Origin: Hirsutella rhossiliensis
Taxonomy: Eukaryota; Ascomycota; Sordariomycetes; Hypocreales; Ophiocordycipitaceae
Length of the DNA: 64,000 nucleotides
NCBI RefSeq assembly: GCF_020360975.1
Contig: NW_025408677.1
Coordinates: 2,728,001-2,792,000 of the forward strand
Direction of reading: 5' to 3'
Notes under the pieces: model-generated
What the model saw: only the letters and a program-made list of their open reading frames with translations
What the model was told of the DNA's origin: nothing
Databases searched by the model: none
Program-made: the position numbers and the translations under genes
Shown here: positions 1 to 9,696 of the stretch, piece by piece
How the letters are laid out: every line of letters starts with the position of its first letter
Position numbering within the stretch: position 1 is the first letter of the stretch

Positions 1-587
1 GCCAAAAAATGTGGTTGGGTGCGTGGGCATGGTCTAATGGGTGGGTGGGTGGTGTGGGGTACCTCGTCATATACCCATTCTAGGCGCTCTTCTAATGTAT
101 CCGCCGTCTTACTCCGGAGTCACATAACGGATGGCAAAGTTGCCAGGCGTATATTAATTATCTGCTGGGTACTAAAGCTTGTGGGCCTTGGACGCCGACG
201 AAAAGCTTATGCTCAAGGCATGGGGCCAAGTTTCTTTGCGAGGTTTGCGGTATAAAAAGGAGTCTATCCCGAATCCTGCCCTCGGCCTTGATTATGGCTA
301 AATTGCATGCATGGCCTGGTGCTTTTAAAGACGTCGCTGCTACCACCACATTCATCACTGGTTCGTTATTCTCGTTTGGCAAAAACGGGGTCATCACTGA
401 ACACCCGGTCTGCCGCAACAGATAACCCTCAGATAAGGCCTAATGGTGCACACGTGGCCGACTGCTGCTAGCACCGACGGGCTACTGATACGAACTGTGA
501 TGAATCTCAATTGCTCTTCTCTACATGAAATCTGAGCCCAATTTGGAGGGAGACTGAGCTCGCCTGTCTTGGCGGCCCTGCGCAAAA
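1..587. other. Intergenic, no gene seen
   Basis: Mixed-composition nuclear sequence. Short open frames occur on both strands, but none has a recognisable domain, plausible composition or splice structure. I see no RNA gene here. Confidence 0.5.
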
Positions 588-650
588 GGTAGGTAGGTAC
601 ATGTAGGTAGGTAGGTAGGTAGGTAGGTAGGTAGGTAGGTAGGTAGGTAA
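588..650. repeat. (TAGG)n microsatellite
   Basis: About 15 near-perfect tandem copies of the tetranucleotide TAGG/GTAG, broken once by 'acatg' near 600. The same motif, and its complement CCTA, recurs in the LCB2 and STE50 upstream regions (about 5,190-5,225 and 8,785-9,320), so it is a genome-wide simple repeat rather than a locus-specific element. Confidence 0.9.
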
Positions 651-1183
651 GTTAATAATGCCTTAATTTTTACGTTCATTTCTTTTTTCATTTTCAATTT
701 TGTTCATTTCATCTCCTTTTCGAAGTAACTTAGTACTCCGTACCTCTGTACTACTCGAACCAATATGACTACGACGTCTTGTCTCGGATTACCGGCCAGG
801 CTTTTATAATATCGAGAAGCCGTAGTAGGCACTGTTAGTGATAATAGTGTAAGGAAGGCACCAGGTCACACCATTACTTTTTTATCTTAAGTTCAATATG
901 ATTCACTACTTAAGATATAAACCATCTATACATATCAAGTATTATAGGTTTATAGTATAACAAATAAAATAATTTAGTTTTAAGTTTCGGTATAAGGAAT
1001 AATTCACCCTATTTATATTTACCTATTAGGAGTAACAATCCTACTAAAATCGCGTTGACCCTAAGGAGTAACACAGGATAGTGTGGTTTCTGTCCTCATT
1101 AGTGTAACTATAAAATATTTAAAAAAGGCTACATAGGGATATGCAGCAAAGCAGCTCTTATAAAAAAAAATATTTTTTCTAAT

Positions 1184-1426
1184 CTACGTGAAGGCATTAT
1201 TATCTATCTTATTAATTATATTATGCCTAAATTCATAATGATGTGGTAATAAGAAACTTATATCAAGAACTTATTACCTAAGTGGAGAGTTAGAACTACC
1301 GGTTTATGGTGATATTAGAGAAGGTGTTAGACCACCTTGTTCTGGTTTATTATAAGATTGCGCTAGAGGTAATTAAGAGTTAATAGAATAACTACCTTGT
1401 TGTGTATTAAATGATTGTGCATTCAT
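1184..1426 (-). pseudogene. Mitochondrial-type ORF fragment in NUMT
   Basis: An 81-codon frame reads from an ATG at 1,426. It begins MNAQSFNTQQGSYSINS, is rich in Gln, Ser and Asn, and carries several in-frame TAA codons, most at places where CAA (Gln) would fit. It lies 3' of nad4 on the same strand, as the next mitochondrial gene would. I do not recognise it as atp8 or another standard mitochondrial gene; it may be a mitochondrial free-standing ORF. The call rests on composition and context only. Confidence 0.3.
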
Positions 1427-1863
1427 TATACTACTTTTTTTTTGCATATAATTATGGATTATATAGACCACTATATAATGTATTTGTATTTATAGATCAG
1501 CCATAAAAACCTCCCCTTTCTTTAATTATCGCCTCTATAAAAAATTTATATAAAAATCTAGATACAGCCGTAAAAGTTGTATAGCCGAAGAAAGGATTAT
1601 TCTTAATATTCAATAAATTTATATCTATATAAACATAAACTAAATATTTAATAGCAAACAATAATAGTAGGGTAATAATAAATAAAAGTAAAGAAGCGAA
1701 TAATTTAGGTTATAGTTATTATTAATTTATTCTTTTTTTACCTTAGAGCTAAACTTTCTTATTATTGATTTAAAAGTATTATATCGGTCAGCTGCTGCTT
1801 TTTGGGTATTTTATATTAACATATACCTAGGGATATATAATCGTTATATAAACAATTAAGAGA

Positions 1864-3319
1864 TTATAGACTATAAAGCATATTAGTACCAGAATAATGT
1901 AATACGTCTAAGATTATACCAGGGTATATACCTAATATTACTGTGAAAAGAACAAATCCAAATAATATTGAGAATTCTCTTTTATTTACATCTGATATTG
2001 ATTGTTCTAGGAATCTAGTAAATGAACCTCCGAAAGATATACGATTAAATATATAAATCGAATAGGCGGCAGATAATACAATAGATGTACAAGCCAAGAA
2101 TCCCATCAATGGTAATCTTTTAGTAATACCAGATAAAGACATGAACTCCCCTATGAAATTGAAAGTTAAAGGAGTTCCATAATTACCTAAACATAAGATA
2201 AAGAACAATAATGACAACATAGGCATTAATTGTGCTAAACCTCTATAGAAGTATATAGATCTAGTTCCAGTTCTATCGTATAAAACTCTACCTACGCAAA
2301 CAAAAAGACCACTTAATACAAATCCGTGTGCTAATCCTAATATTATAGAACCTTCTATACCTTAAATAGTGTTACTAAAAGCACTTATTAAGTATACTAA
2401 AGCATGAGCTACTAAAGAATATGCAATTAACTCTTTAATATCTATAGTTCTAATAGTACTAAAACTAGCATAAAGAACTGTTATAGTTCCTATAACATAA
2501 ACTATGAAAGTGTAATCTAATATAACTTTAGGTAGTATAGGTAAAATTAGTCTAAATATACCATATAGACTTAATTTAAGAACAATTCGGCTAAAACAAT
2601 ACTACCACCAAGGTGACTCTACGTGTGCCTTTAGTAGTTAATTATTCAGGCCATAAACCGGTGTTTTTACAGCAAACGCTATAAATATCCCTATAAATAA
2701 GAATATTTGTGTTTTATACTCTAAGTTTAATTTAAATAAAGTATTAAAATCAGTACTACCTATAGTAGATAATGTACTTAATATAGATAATAATAAAAAT
2801 AATAAACCTTATAATGTATATAGAAATAAATAGTAACTAGCACTTATTTTATTATCAGACCTAAATAATCTAATTAATATAAATAAAGGAGGTAAGATAC
2901 TTTTAAAGAATATATAGAATAACATTATATCTAATATTATGAATACGGCTAATAACAACGTCTCTAATAATAGCATTATAACTAAATAAGATTTTTTATT
3001 TTCTTTTATAGAATCTCAATTTAATAATAACGCTATAGGTATTATTATTATAGTTAATAACATAAAGTATATCGTTATACCGTCTAGACCTAAATAAATA
3101 TCAAATAATTAAATGTTATAATGTTCTTATACGTATTGAAATTGATTAGTGCTATTATTAAATATTATAAAAATAATTAAAGATATAATCAAGTTTATTA
3201 CACTAGTAATAAGTACTATAATTTTAGTATAAACTAATTTTTTTTTCAGAGTAGGAGTTTATACTAGTTATTATAATTGCACCTATAACAGGTACAGTTA
3301 ATAAAAAGGATAATAACAT
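1864..3319 (-). pseudogene. nad4: Nuclear copy of mitochondrial nad4 (NADH dehydrogenase subunit 4)
   Basis: About 485 codons, the usual full length of fungal mitochondrial ND4, a proton-pumping membrane subunit of respiratory complex I. The start is at 3,319 (MLLSFLLTVPVIGAI). Conserved ND4 stretches can be read: KAHVESP near 2,610, FSNTI before a TAA at about 2,362, and an unbroken C-terminal 120 codons (1,864-2,226) containing LCLGNYGTPLTFNFIGEFMS. Lesions seen: TAA where Gln CAA is expected (about 2,362 and about 3,130), TAA where mitochondrial Trp TGA is expected (about 2,640), a frameshift near 3,225, and two small deletions near 2,590-2,605 that together restore frame. It cannot be expressed from the nucleus and is a relic. 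Confidence 0.9.
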
Positions 3320-3375
3320 TATACAAAAGATATTATCTTGGAATTTTAGATTTTTAGCTTTAGCTTACTACTTAG

Positions 3376-4749
3376 CTAAGCCTAGACCAATGGACATGCA
3401 TTACATGGTTAAATATTCAAAAATAGTGAGCTCTAAAATATACGCTGACTGGCTGGCTTCTTGCCGACTAAATACATACTACTCCCGGTTATTCTTAATC
3501 GTTTTAGCGTCTATAGACCTGATGAGACGTACTTCTACCCGATACATTACGCAGTCTGCAGGAGGTCAGAGAGCCAACCGACTCCAAGCAGTCATTAGTC
3601 GTCACCTCATACGCCTGAGCGAGGGGCTGACAGAACTGATGCAGAGGGAGAGATGATGGCGTGGCCTGCCTGGCATATTTCCGCAAGGGGCCAACCTTGC
3701 AAGGCGCCGTGTAGACTCGGCCGGGTCACTCGGTCCAAAGACAAGGTGCATCCTCATGGAACTACTTGGAGGAGAATGATTCGGCCATGGCGCTTGTCAG
3801 GTCAATGGCGCGACTCGAAAAAAAAAAAAAACCATGACAGCCATGACCGTGGCGCCTTGTTGCACAGGCATTGACCGCGGCAACTGGTCGGATTTTGAAC
3901 AAGCTTGGCGAGCAATAGTTCGTCTAGATCCAGTACGTCAAAGGGGAGGGAGACGGGAGGGAGACACTCCGGCCGTAAAATGAATAACAATTAACGATGC
4001 AGCATACGAAGAAGCCGACGAGTGTAATGTGTCGGGATCATCCTCTCAGCAGCACATGCAGTGGCGAGAAGAGGGCATGGGCCGTGAGGCATGGGCCGTG
4101 CGAGAGGTCGCAGGCGGTCGAAGAAGGAGAAGAGAACATTATTGGATCGAACATGTCGGGACGGGAAGGAGAGGAAACGGGAAGAGTGAGGGAGGGGGGA
4201 AGTGTATAGAGATCGAGTTGAGGAGGGAAAGGTGATGGGCGTTATTATAGAAAAGCCTGAGGCAGCAAGTTGGCTGGCCCAAAAGGGGAGGAACCTGCCT
4301 CAAAGGCAAGGCGGTGGAGGGCGGCGTGTGGAGTTGCGGCCGGCAGCAGCATGCCCGTGTACCTTGGCCTTGGCACGTCAGCTCTGCCCAATTCATAGTA
4401 CGTACTAAGTTAAGGTAATTAATCGCCTGCACAATAAACAGCGCATTTCGCCTTAATTACCTCCTGGCGGTTGGCTCGGGCAGGCAAAAAAGACTGGTTG
4501 GCTAGCGCCCGCGGCAGACCCGGGTACCCAGACACCGCCACGGCCTTGTACCTCGGCTATGGCTTGGCGCCAGACGGGTACCATGGAGTCAGCCGATGTT
4601 GATGTCACCAGTACCTCCCCTTGCATGTACCGCCATCTTGCCCCGGCTGGCCCGTTCGCCTTATTACCCAGCGCGTCGAGTCCCCGTTTCCCGCCGCCAG
4701 AAAACCTGGTCTGCTCCTTTCTGTGGCGCGCTTCCTCTGCTGCCGCAAA

Positions 4750-4752
<3 letters not shown>
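3376..4752. other. Intergenic, no gene seen
   Basis: GC-balanced nuclear DNA resumes here after the NUMT. It contains an A13 run at about 3,819-3,831 and a purine-rich stretch at about 4,070-4,230. Short open frames on both strands overlap each other and have low-complexity or arbitrary composition. I find no supportable gene. Confidence 0.5.

Positions 4753-4783
<31 letters not shown>
4753..4783. repeat. (CT)n microsatellite upstream of LCB2
   Basis: About 15 tandem CT units in a pyrimidine-rich stretch some 0.72 kb before the LCB2 start. CT-rich tracts are common in the promoters and 5' UTRs of highly expressed filamentous-fungal genes. Overlapping open frames here (Ser-Leu or Arg-Glu repeats) are translation of the repeat itself. 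Confidence 0.85.
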
Positions 4784-4785
<2 letters not shown>

Positions 4786-5499
4786 CTCCCTTTCCCTCAC
4801 CTGCAGACAGCCCTCGATCCAAACACGGTGCCGCCGCTGGCTTCTGCTCGGCCATCATCTGCTTTTCAGTTACTTATTGTTGTTGCTCACACACGACCAT
4901 CAACACGCCGCCAGCTGCCCGTAGTCACCGTCGACGACACCCTCGGAACCCGCCGCCGCATGCTCTGGGTAAGTCAAGCGCTGCCGCTTCCGTCCATTCC
5001 ATTGTCGTCACCATCGACTAGCTGCCGCGCCTTCTCTCTTGTTCCCCCGTGGCACTGCGACGCCTCATTCTTAACCTGTGGTGGCTGCGTCTTGCCTCGT
5101 TAGCCCATGCCGGATGTAGCCCATCCCACCACGACCTCTATTGACTTTTTCCAACTACCCGGTCATCTTCCATCTGTCCATCTCTCTCTACCTACCTGCC
5201 TGCCTACCTACCTACCTACCTACACTACCTATCCCCCCATGGCTGCATGCAGTTCGCGTCCGGCGTCGTCTCGACCCCGATCTTGATCGCCTCGCTACCC
5301 TCGTCGATGGCTTTCCGGGACCCATCCCAAGGCCCCGCAATCAGACCGCTGACCCCCTCGCGACCTGCAGGCCCGGCACCCGCTGCCCTCGCATCCCAAG
5401 ACGGTTTCTCAGAGCTCCGCTCAGCGTCCCACGCTTCGCCCGGCCAGCCTCTACCGCCGAGTCCTCGTTCCACGTCCGCACCGCCAACGGCTCGGAGAC
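4784..5499 (+). promoter_or_regulatory. LCB2 promoter / 5' UTR region
   Basis: A pyrimidine-rich region leading into LCB2, with a CCTA/CCTG tetranucleotide tract at about 5,190-5,225. A consensus GTAAGT donor at 4,969 could start a 5'-UTR intron, but I cannot fix an acceptor. Open frames here lack conserved content. Transcript data would be needed to place the transcription start. Confidence 0.4.
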
Positions 5500-7521
5500 A
5501 TGCCCCGCAGACTGGCAAACCCCTTCGCCGCCTCTCCCGCAATGTCGCTGTCAGAAAAGAAGAGCGACCGACGTTCCTCGACTTCAACATCAAAGGGTAA
5601 TCGCCTTACCCACTTCTTCTCTTCGAGCCCCAAGTCCAAGGAACACATGAGCGCCCAGCAGGCGCTGCTTGCCATGCAGCAGCAGCAGCAGCTCGGCGCC
5701 CCCTACTCGGGCATCTCCCCGTCGTCCGTCTCTCGCCCGACCATATCCCTCTCCACGGCCGTCGCCGGCGAGCACAACAACATCGAGCCGCCCTCGACGA
5801 CCCTCTTGCAGTCTCAGACGGCCGAGGACGTGGACCGCCAGAGGCGCGTCGAGGCTCAGTTCGGCCCTCTTGTCCATCCTAGCCACCTGTACATTAGCAA
5901 GTCCCACGGTAAACCCTTGGAACCTCCCGTCGAGGACGAGCCGCCATATTACTTCCTGCTCACCACCTACGTCAGCTATTTGCTCCTCATCGTCCTGGGC
6001 CATATCCGCGACTTCTTCGGCAAGCGGTTCGGAGACAGGAAGCATTATCAGGCCCTTAAAGAACACAACGGCTTCGCGCCCCTCAACGACGACTTTGACA
6101 GCTTCTACACCAGGAGACTCAAGATGAGACTGGACGACTGCTTCGCCCGAACCACCATTGGCGTTCCGGGACGATACATCACCCTCATGGATCGCAAGTC
6201 GGACGACTACAACCGCACCTACCAAAACACGGGCACCTACACCGAGACGCTAAACATGAGCTCCTACAACTACCTCGGATTTGCCCAGTCTGAAGGCCCC
6301 TGTGCCGATGCCGTCGAGGAGTGCGTCCGGCGCTACGGTGTCAGCTTCTGCAGCCCACGGACCGATGCCGGCACCTCGGACCTTGCCCTCGAGGTCGAGC
6401 GGGAAGTTGCAGCCTTTGTCGGCAAGCCTGACGCCATGATTTTCTCCATGGGCTACGTCACCAACGCCAGCTCGTTCCCGGCTCTCGTCTCCAAGGGCTG
6501 CCTCATCATCTCCGATGAATTGAACCACGCGTCCATCCGCATCGGCGCCCGCCTCTCCGGAGCCGTCATCCAGTCCTTCAAACACAACGACATGTGTGAC
6601 CTCGAGCGCGTCCTCCGCGAGGCCATTTCGCAAGGGCAGCCGCGCACCCATCGACCCTGGAAGAAGATCCTCGTCGTCGTCGAAGGACTGTACTCGATGG
6701 AAGGCACCATGTGCGACCTCCCTGGAATCCTCGCCCTCAAACACAAGTACAAGTTCTACCTCTTCATTGATGAAGCTCACTCCGTCGGCGCGCTGGGTCC
6801 TCGCGGCCGTGGTGTCTGCGACTACTTTGGCGTCGACCCCTCAGAGGTGGACGTACTGATGGGAACCCTGACCAAGTCGTTTGGTGCCAATGGCGGCTAC
6901 ATCGCTGCCGAGAAGCACATGCTCGACAAGCTACGGAGTACCAATGCCTCCACGCTGATGGGCGAGTCTCCTACCCCGAGCGTCCTCATGCAGATCCTGG
7001 CCTCCCTGAAGCTCATTACGGGCGAACTCTTCCCCGGCCAAGGCGAAGAGCGTCTCCAGAGGATTGCCTTCAACTCTCGCTACCTTCGCCTCGGCCTCAA
7101 GCGCCTCGGCTGCATCGTGTACGGCCACGACGACTCGCCCATCATTCCCATTATGCTCTACAACCCCGGCAAGATGCCCGCGTTCAGCCACGAGATGCTC
7201 AAGCGCAAGATTTCCGTAGTCGTGGTCGGGTACCCAGCCACCCCTCTCATCAGCTCACGAGCGCGGTTCTGCGTCTCGGCAGCTCACAACAAGGACGACA
7301 TGGACAGGCTGCTGGCGGCTTGCGACGAGGTGGCAGATCTTCTACAGCTCAAGTTCTCCACCGGCGTCGCTGGTGGGCTCGAGCCACTGCCCGCCGACGT
7401 CCCCCCCGAGGAGGAGCGCGAGTGGAGGAAGGCCAACGGGGTTGCCATCAAGCCGCCCCGATGGGCTATCGAGGACATCATTCGACGAGGCGTCCGGGAC
7501 GCCAAGCTGCCCCTGCGGTAA
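5500..7521 (+). CDS. LCB2: Serine palmitoyltransferase catalytic subunit 2
   Basis: Intron-free, 673 aa. Serine palmitoyltransferase condenses L-serine with palmitoyl-CoA to 3-ketodihydrosphingosine, the first committed step of sphingolipid synthesis at the ER. This is the PLP-binding alpha-oxoamine synthase subunit that pairs with LCB1. Seen directly: a disordered Ser/Gln-rich N-terminus, a membrane segment at about residues 150-170 (YYFLLTTYVSYLLLIVLGHI), the fold signature SSYNYLGFA, the cofactor motif DEAHSVGALG (D424, H427), and the catalytic lysine K459 in GTLTKSFGANGGYI that forms the PLP Schiff base and that LCB1 lacks. ATG 5,500 gives the longest ATG-initiated frame. M15 at 5,542 (MSLSEKK) is an equally plausible start. 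Length fits fungal LCB2. It ends in TAA, followed by about 2.2 kb of spacer before STE50 on the same strand. Confidence 0.95.
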   Translation: MPRRLANPFAASPAMSLSEKKSDRRSSTSTSKGNRLTHFFSSSPKSKEHMSAQQALLAMQQQQQLGAPYSGISPSSVSRPTISLSTAVAGEHNNIEPPSTTLLQSQTAEDVDRQRRVEAQFGPLVHPSHLYISKSHGKPLEPPVEDEPPYYFLLTTYVSYLLLIVLGHIRDFFGKRFGDRKHYQALKEHNGFAPLNDDFDSFYTRRLKMRLDDCFARTTIGVPGRYITLMDRKSDDYNRTYQNTGTYTETLNMSSYNYLGFAQSEGPCADAVEECVRRYGVSFCSPRTDAGTSDLALEVEREVAAFVGKPDAMIFSMGYVTNASSFPALVSKGCLIISDELNHASIRIGARLSGAVIQSFKHNDMCDLERVLREAISQGQPRTHRPWKKILVVVEGLYSMEGTMCDLPGILALKHKYKFYLFIDEAHSVGALGPRGRGVCDYFGVDPSEVDVLMGTLTKSFGANGGYIAAEKHMLDKLRSTNASTLMGESPTPSVLMQILASLKLITGELFPGQGEERLQRIAFNSRYLRLGLKRLGCIVYGHDDSPIIPIMLYNPGKMPAFSHEMLKRKISVVVVGYPATPLISSRARFCVSAAHNKDDMDRLLAACDEVADLLQLKFSTGVAGGLEPLPADVPPEEEREWRKANGVAIKPPRWAIEDIIRRGVRDAKLPLR

Positions 7522-8786
7522 AGCTGCATTTCTGGGTCTGAAAGGAGGTCTGAGGCGTTTGTTTTACGATCAAGGCATGTACGCAACGGGAAAGCCGTTT
7601 GGATGTTTAGAGAAGGCGCATGAGGAGTGGATCATCGTTGGGAACATTACCAACGTCGGGTTGCATCTTGTTTCTTTGTCGTTCTGGTGTTCCATTCTAG
7701 AGCCTGTTGGTGCCGGCAAACAGGCGGCTCATGGGGGGTTTGTCCCCCGCCGGATTATTTATATAGGAACTTTATTGATACTGGACCTCGAGCCTTGAGG
7801 TGTCAAAGATGGAAACATTGATGCTTTGCAGGCTGTCGCTTCACCAAAACGCGGTTTAGAAACCAGCGAAGTTACTGAGTGGTTTCCAAATTCGGCATCT
7901 CCATGTGGACGGACTGGAAGCTGCAGAGGCTCATGGGTACCGTGTATGGCATAGAGGGCAGTTGTAAAGAGCCCGTCATTTCATCAGGAGAACGAAACGG
8001 AAGATCATGGTTCTCCCTTTGAGTAAACAGATGACGGCAGCCGCCGAAGGTCCGGCCTTGATGAAGCAGGCGGAGAAGAAGTCTCTAAAACAAGTGGAAG
8101 AGGCTGAGACAGGGATTGATTGCCTGAGACGAGGCTATCCATTAGGCGGGCGATGCTGAGACACTGGCGCCACGCCAGGATGCAATACAATGCAGCGGAG
8201 GGTATAGAGCTGATGGCGGATGGTGTGGATTCGTGCGCGGCACGCGGCAATGAGCTGTAGCGTCGGCCTCCATTGGAGGGAAGGGAAGGAAGAGCAGGTA
8301 CAACAGAGGGGCGAGTGACGGGAGCTGGGTCGGATGGGCATGGTAGTTCTCTCATACTTGGGAAGATTTATCAGGATTGGGGGTGAGGAGCTGAGGCGTC
8401 GTAGGGGGCGCGCAAACACATGGACAAGAGGTTGAGAGACGATGTTTCCGACAAGGGACCGTGTCCGGGATGTGCGATGCAATCGGGACGCAGACATGAG
8501 ATGGTTTTGAAGATGACTGTGGTCGGTTGACGTCGTACGAATCAGGAACTCGACACAGCTACAAAGTGCTGTTTGGATCTCAGACGTGCTCGAGCAAAAA
8601 CGACGACGACGAAGGATGACGGGCAATGGATGTGGATCAGGTAGGTGTCTGCCTGGACAGGCAAGATGCCTGTAGCCGTAGCGACGAGGTTTCCAGGTGA
8701 AACAGGCGGGGTGAAGGGACAAGAAAGAGTTCTTCTGCGCGTATTAATAATAATGGCCTCGTTGCGAGATGCCGCGGTTACCCAAG
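7522..8786. other. LCB2 3' region and intergenic, no gene seen
   Basis: The first few hundred bases are presumably LCB2 3' UTR (an AT-rich patch near 7,755-7,785 could hold the poly(A) signal). Overlapping minus-strand open frames at about 8,005-8,722 have Arg/Ser/Pro/Cys-rich arbitrary composition and no domain, so I do not call them. Confidence 0.45.
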
Positions 8787-9330
8787 GTAGGTACCTAGGT
8801 AGGTAGGTACCTTAGGTAGGTATAACCTTAAGGAAATGGGAGCTGATCTCTTATAACTTAGTAGTACCAGTACTTGCAGCGGGGGCCTCCTCTGTGCAGT
8901 GGCCTGGAAGGCCGCTCGTGCTCGGGTATGTTCTGCAGGTATCTCCCTGTAACAAGGACAGGACCATTGTTCGTCTTGTCGGCTGCTGAAGGTGCCCTGA
9001 AAGGCGCTGTGCCGTGCCAAGCTGCCTCTGGCTAGGTAGGTATGTGAGTACTTACTTAGGTAATATGGCGGCGCTGGAGCCGGCACAAGGGCGAAGCTGG
9101 GGAGCGCTTCTGTCCTGTACCCACCTAGGTACCTTACTTACTTACTAGGTACCTGGTATTGTAGGTACCTACCTACTCTACTGTCTTCGGACTTGTCCAG
9201 TGCCTTATACCTCGCATCGTACACCAAAACGGAACTTGCAGTCGCCTGTCCCTTCCAGCAGCTAGATACCTGTAGGTAGGCAGGTAGGTAGGTACCTACC
9301 TAGGTACCTAGGTACCCAACCTGGCCCCGG
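8787..9330. repeat. TAGG/CCTA palindromic microsatellite clusters upstream of STE50
   Basis: At least four clusters of TAGG, CCTA and the palindrome TAGGTACCTA occur at about 8,787-8,822, 9,033-9,060, 9,121-9,176 and 9,270-9,316. Because both TAGG and CCTA occur in tandem next to each other, the arrays are self-complementary and could fold into hairpins. They sit 0.4-0.9 kb before the STE50 start, in its promoter or 5' UTR. Confidence 0.8.
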
Positions 9331-9696
9331 CCTCTCTTGGCCGTGCGTCCGCAAAACCAGGAGCGGCCTAGACGCCACAATACCGGACAGCTCCCAATCT
9401 GGAGGACATCTAGTTTTGCTTCCCGTCACTGTCACCGTCGTCCATTCTCGCCCTCGGCAGCGCCCATCGCGTCCTCAATCACGACACCCCGACTCTTCTC
9501 CTCGTTGAATCTCCTCGTCGACTCTCCTCGTCGCTGCCGGTCCCGCCGATTGCTCCCGCTGCTTCCGCTGCTCCTCGAGCCCCCCCGCTGTCCCGTGTCC
9601 CGACCGAAACGCCCTCTCCGCCTCCCCCAGCAACCCGTGCTCGACCTTGGACGACTGTCGAGCGCCGATCCGCCATCGGCTGGCTGGTCTGGCGAG

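Larger units (their letters stand above)
890..3375 (-). other. NUMT: nuclear insertion of mitochondrial DNA
   Basis: An AT-rich block with sharp edges, flanked on both sides by GC-balanced nuclear sequence. Its minus strand carries a complete but broken nad4 and, beyond the nad4 3' end, a second mitochondrial-looking frame. Codon use is typical of mtDNA, with TGA read as Trp where it survives by inference. Many lesions are CAA to TAA or TGA to TAA, so the insert has been mutated in the nucleus. Boundaries are judged from composition and are good to a few tens of bases. The tail at 890-1,183 and the stretch 1,427-1,863 have no gene I can name. Confidence 0.8.

Noticed and set aside
4453..5103. 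Several overlapping open frames upstream of LCB2
   Set aside because: They translate CT and CCTA simple repeats and have no conserved content.
5590..6780. Long open frames antisense to LCB2
   Set aside because: They are shadows of strong codon bias on the sense strand, rich in Val/Glu/Gly/Asp as expected for the reverse complement. The sense frame has clear catalytic motifs.
8135..8722. 195-codon minus-strand open frame between LCB2 and STE50
   Set aside because: Composition is arbitrary (Arg/Ser/Pro/His/Cys-rich) with no domain or splice logic, and it overlaps another open frame. It is most likely chance in GC-balanced spacer.
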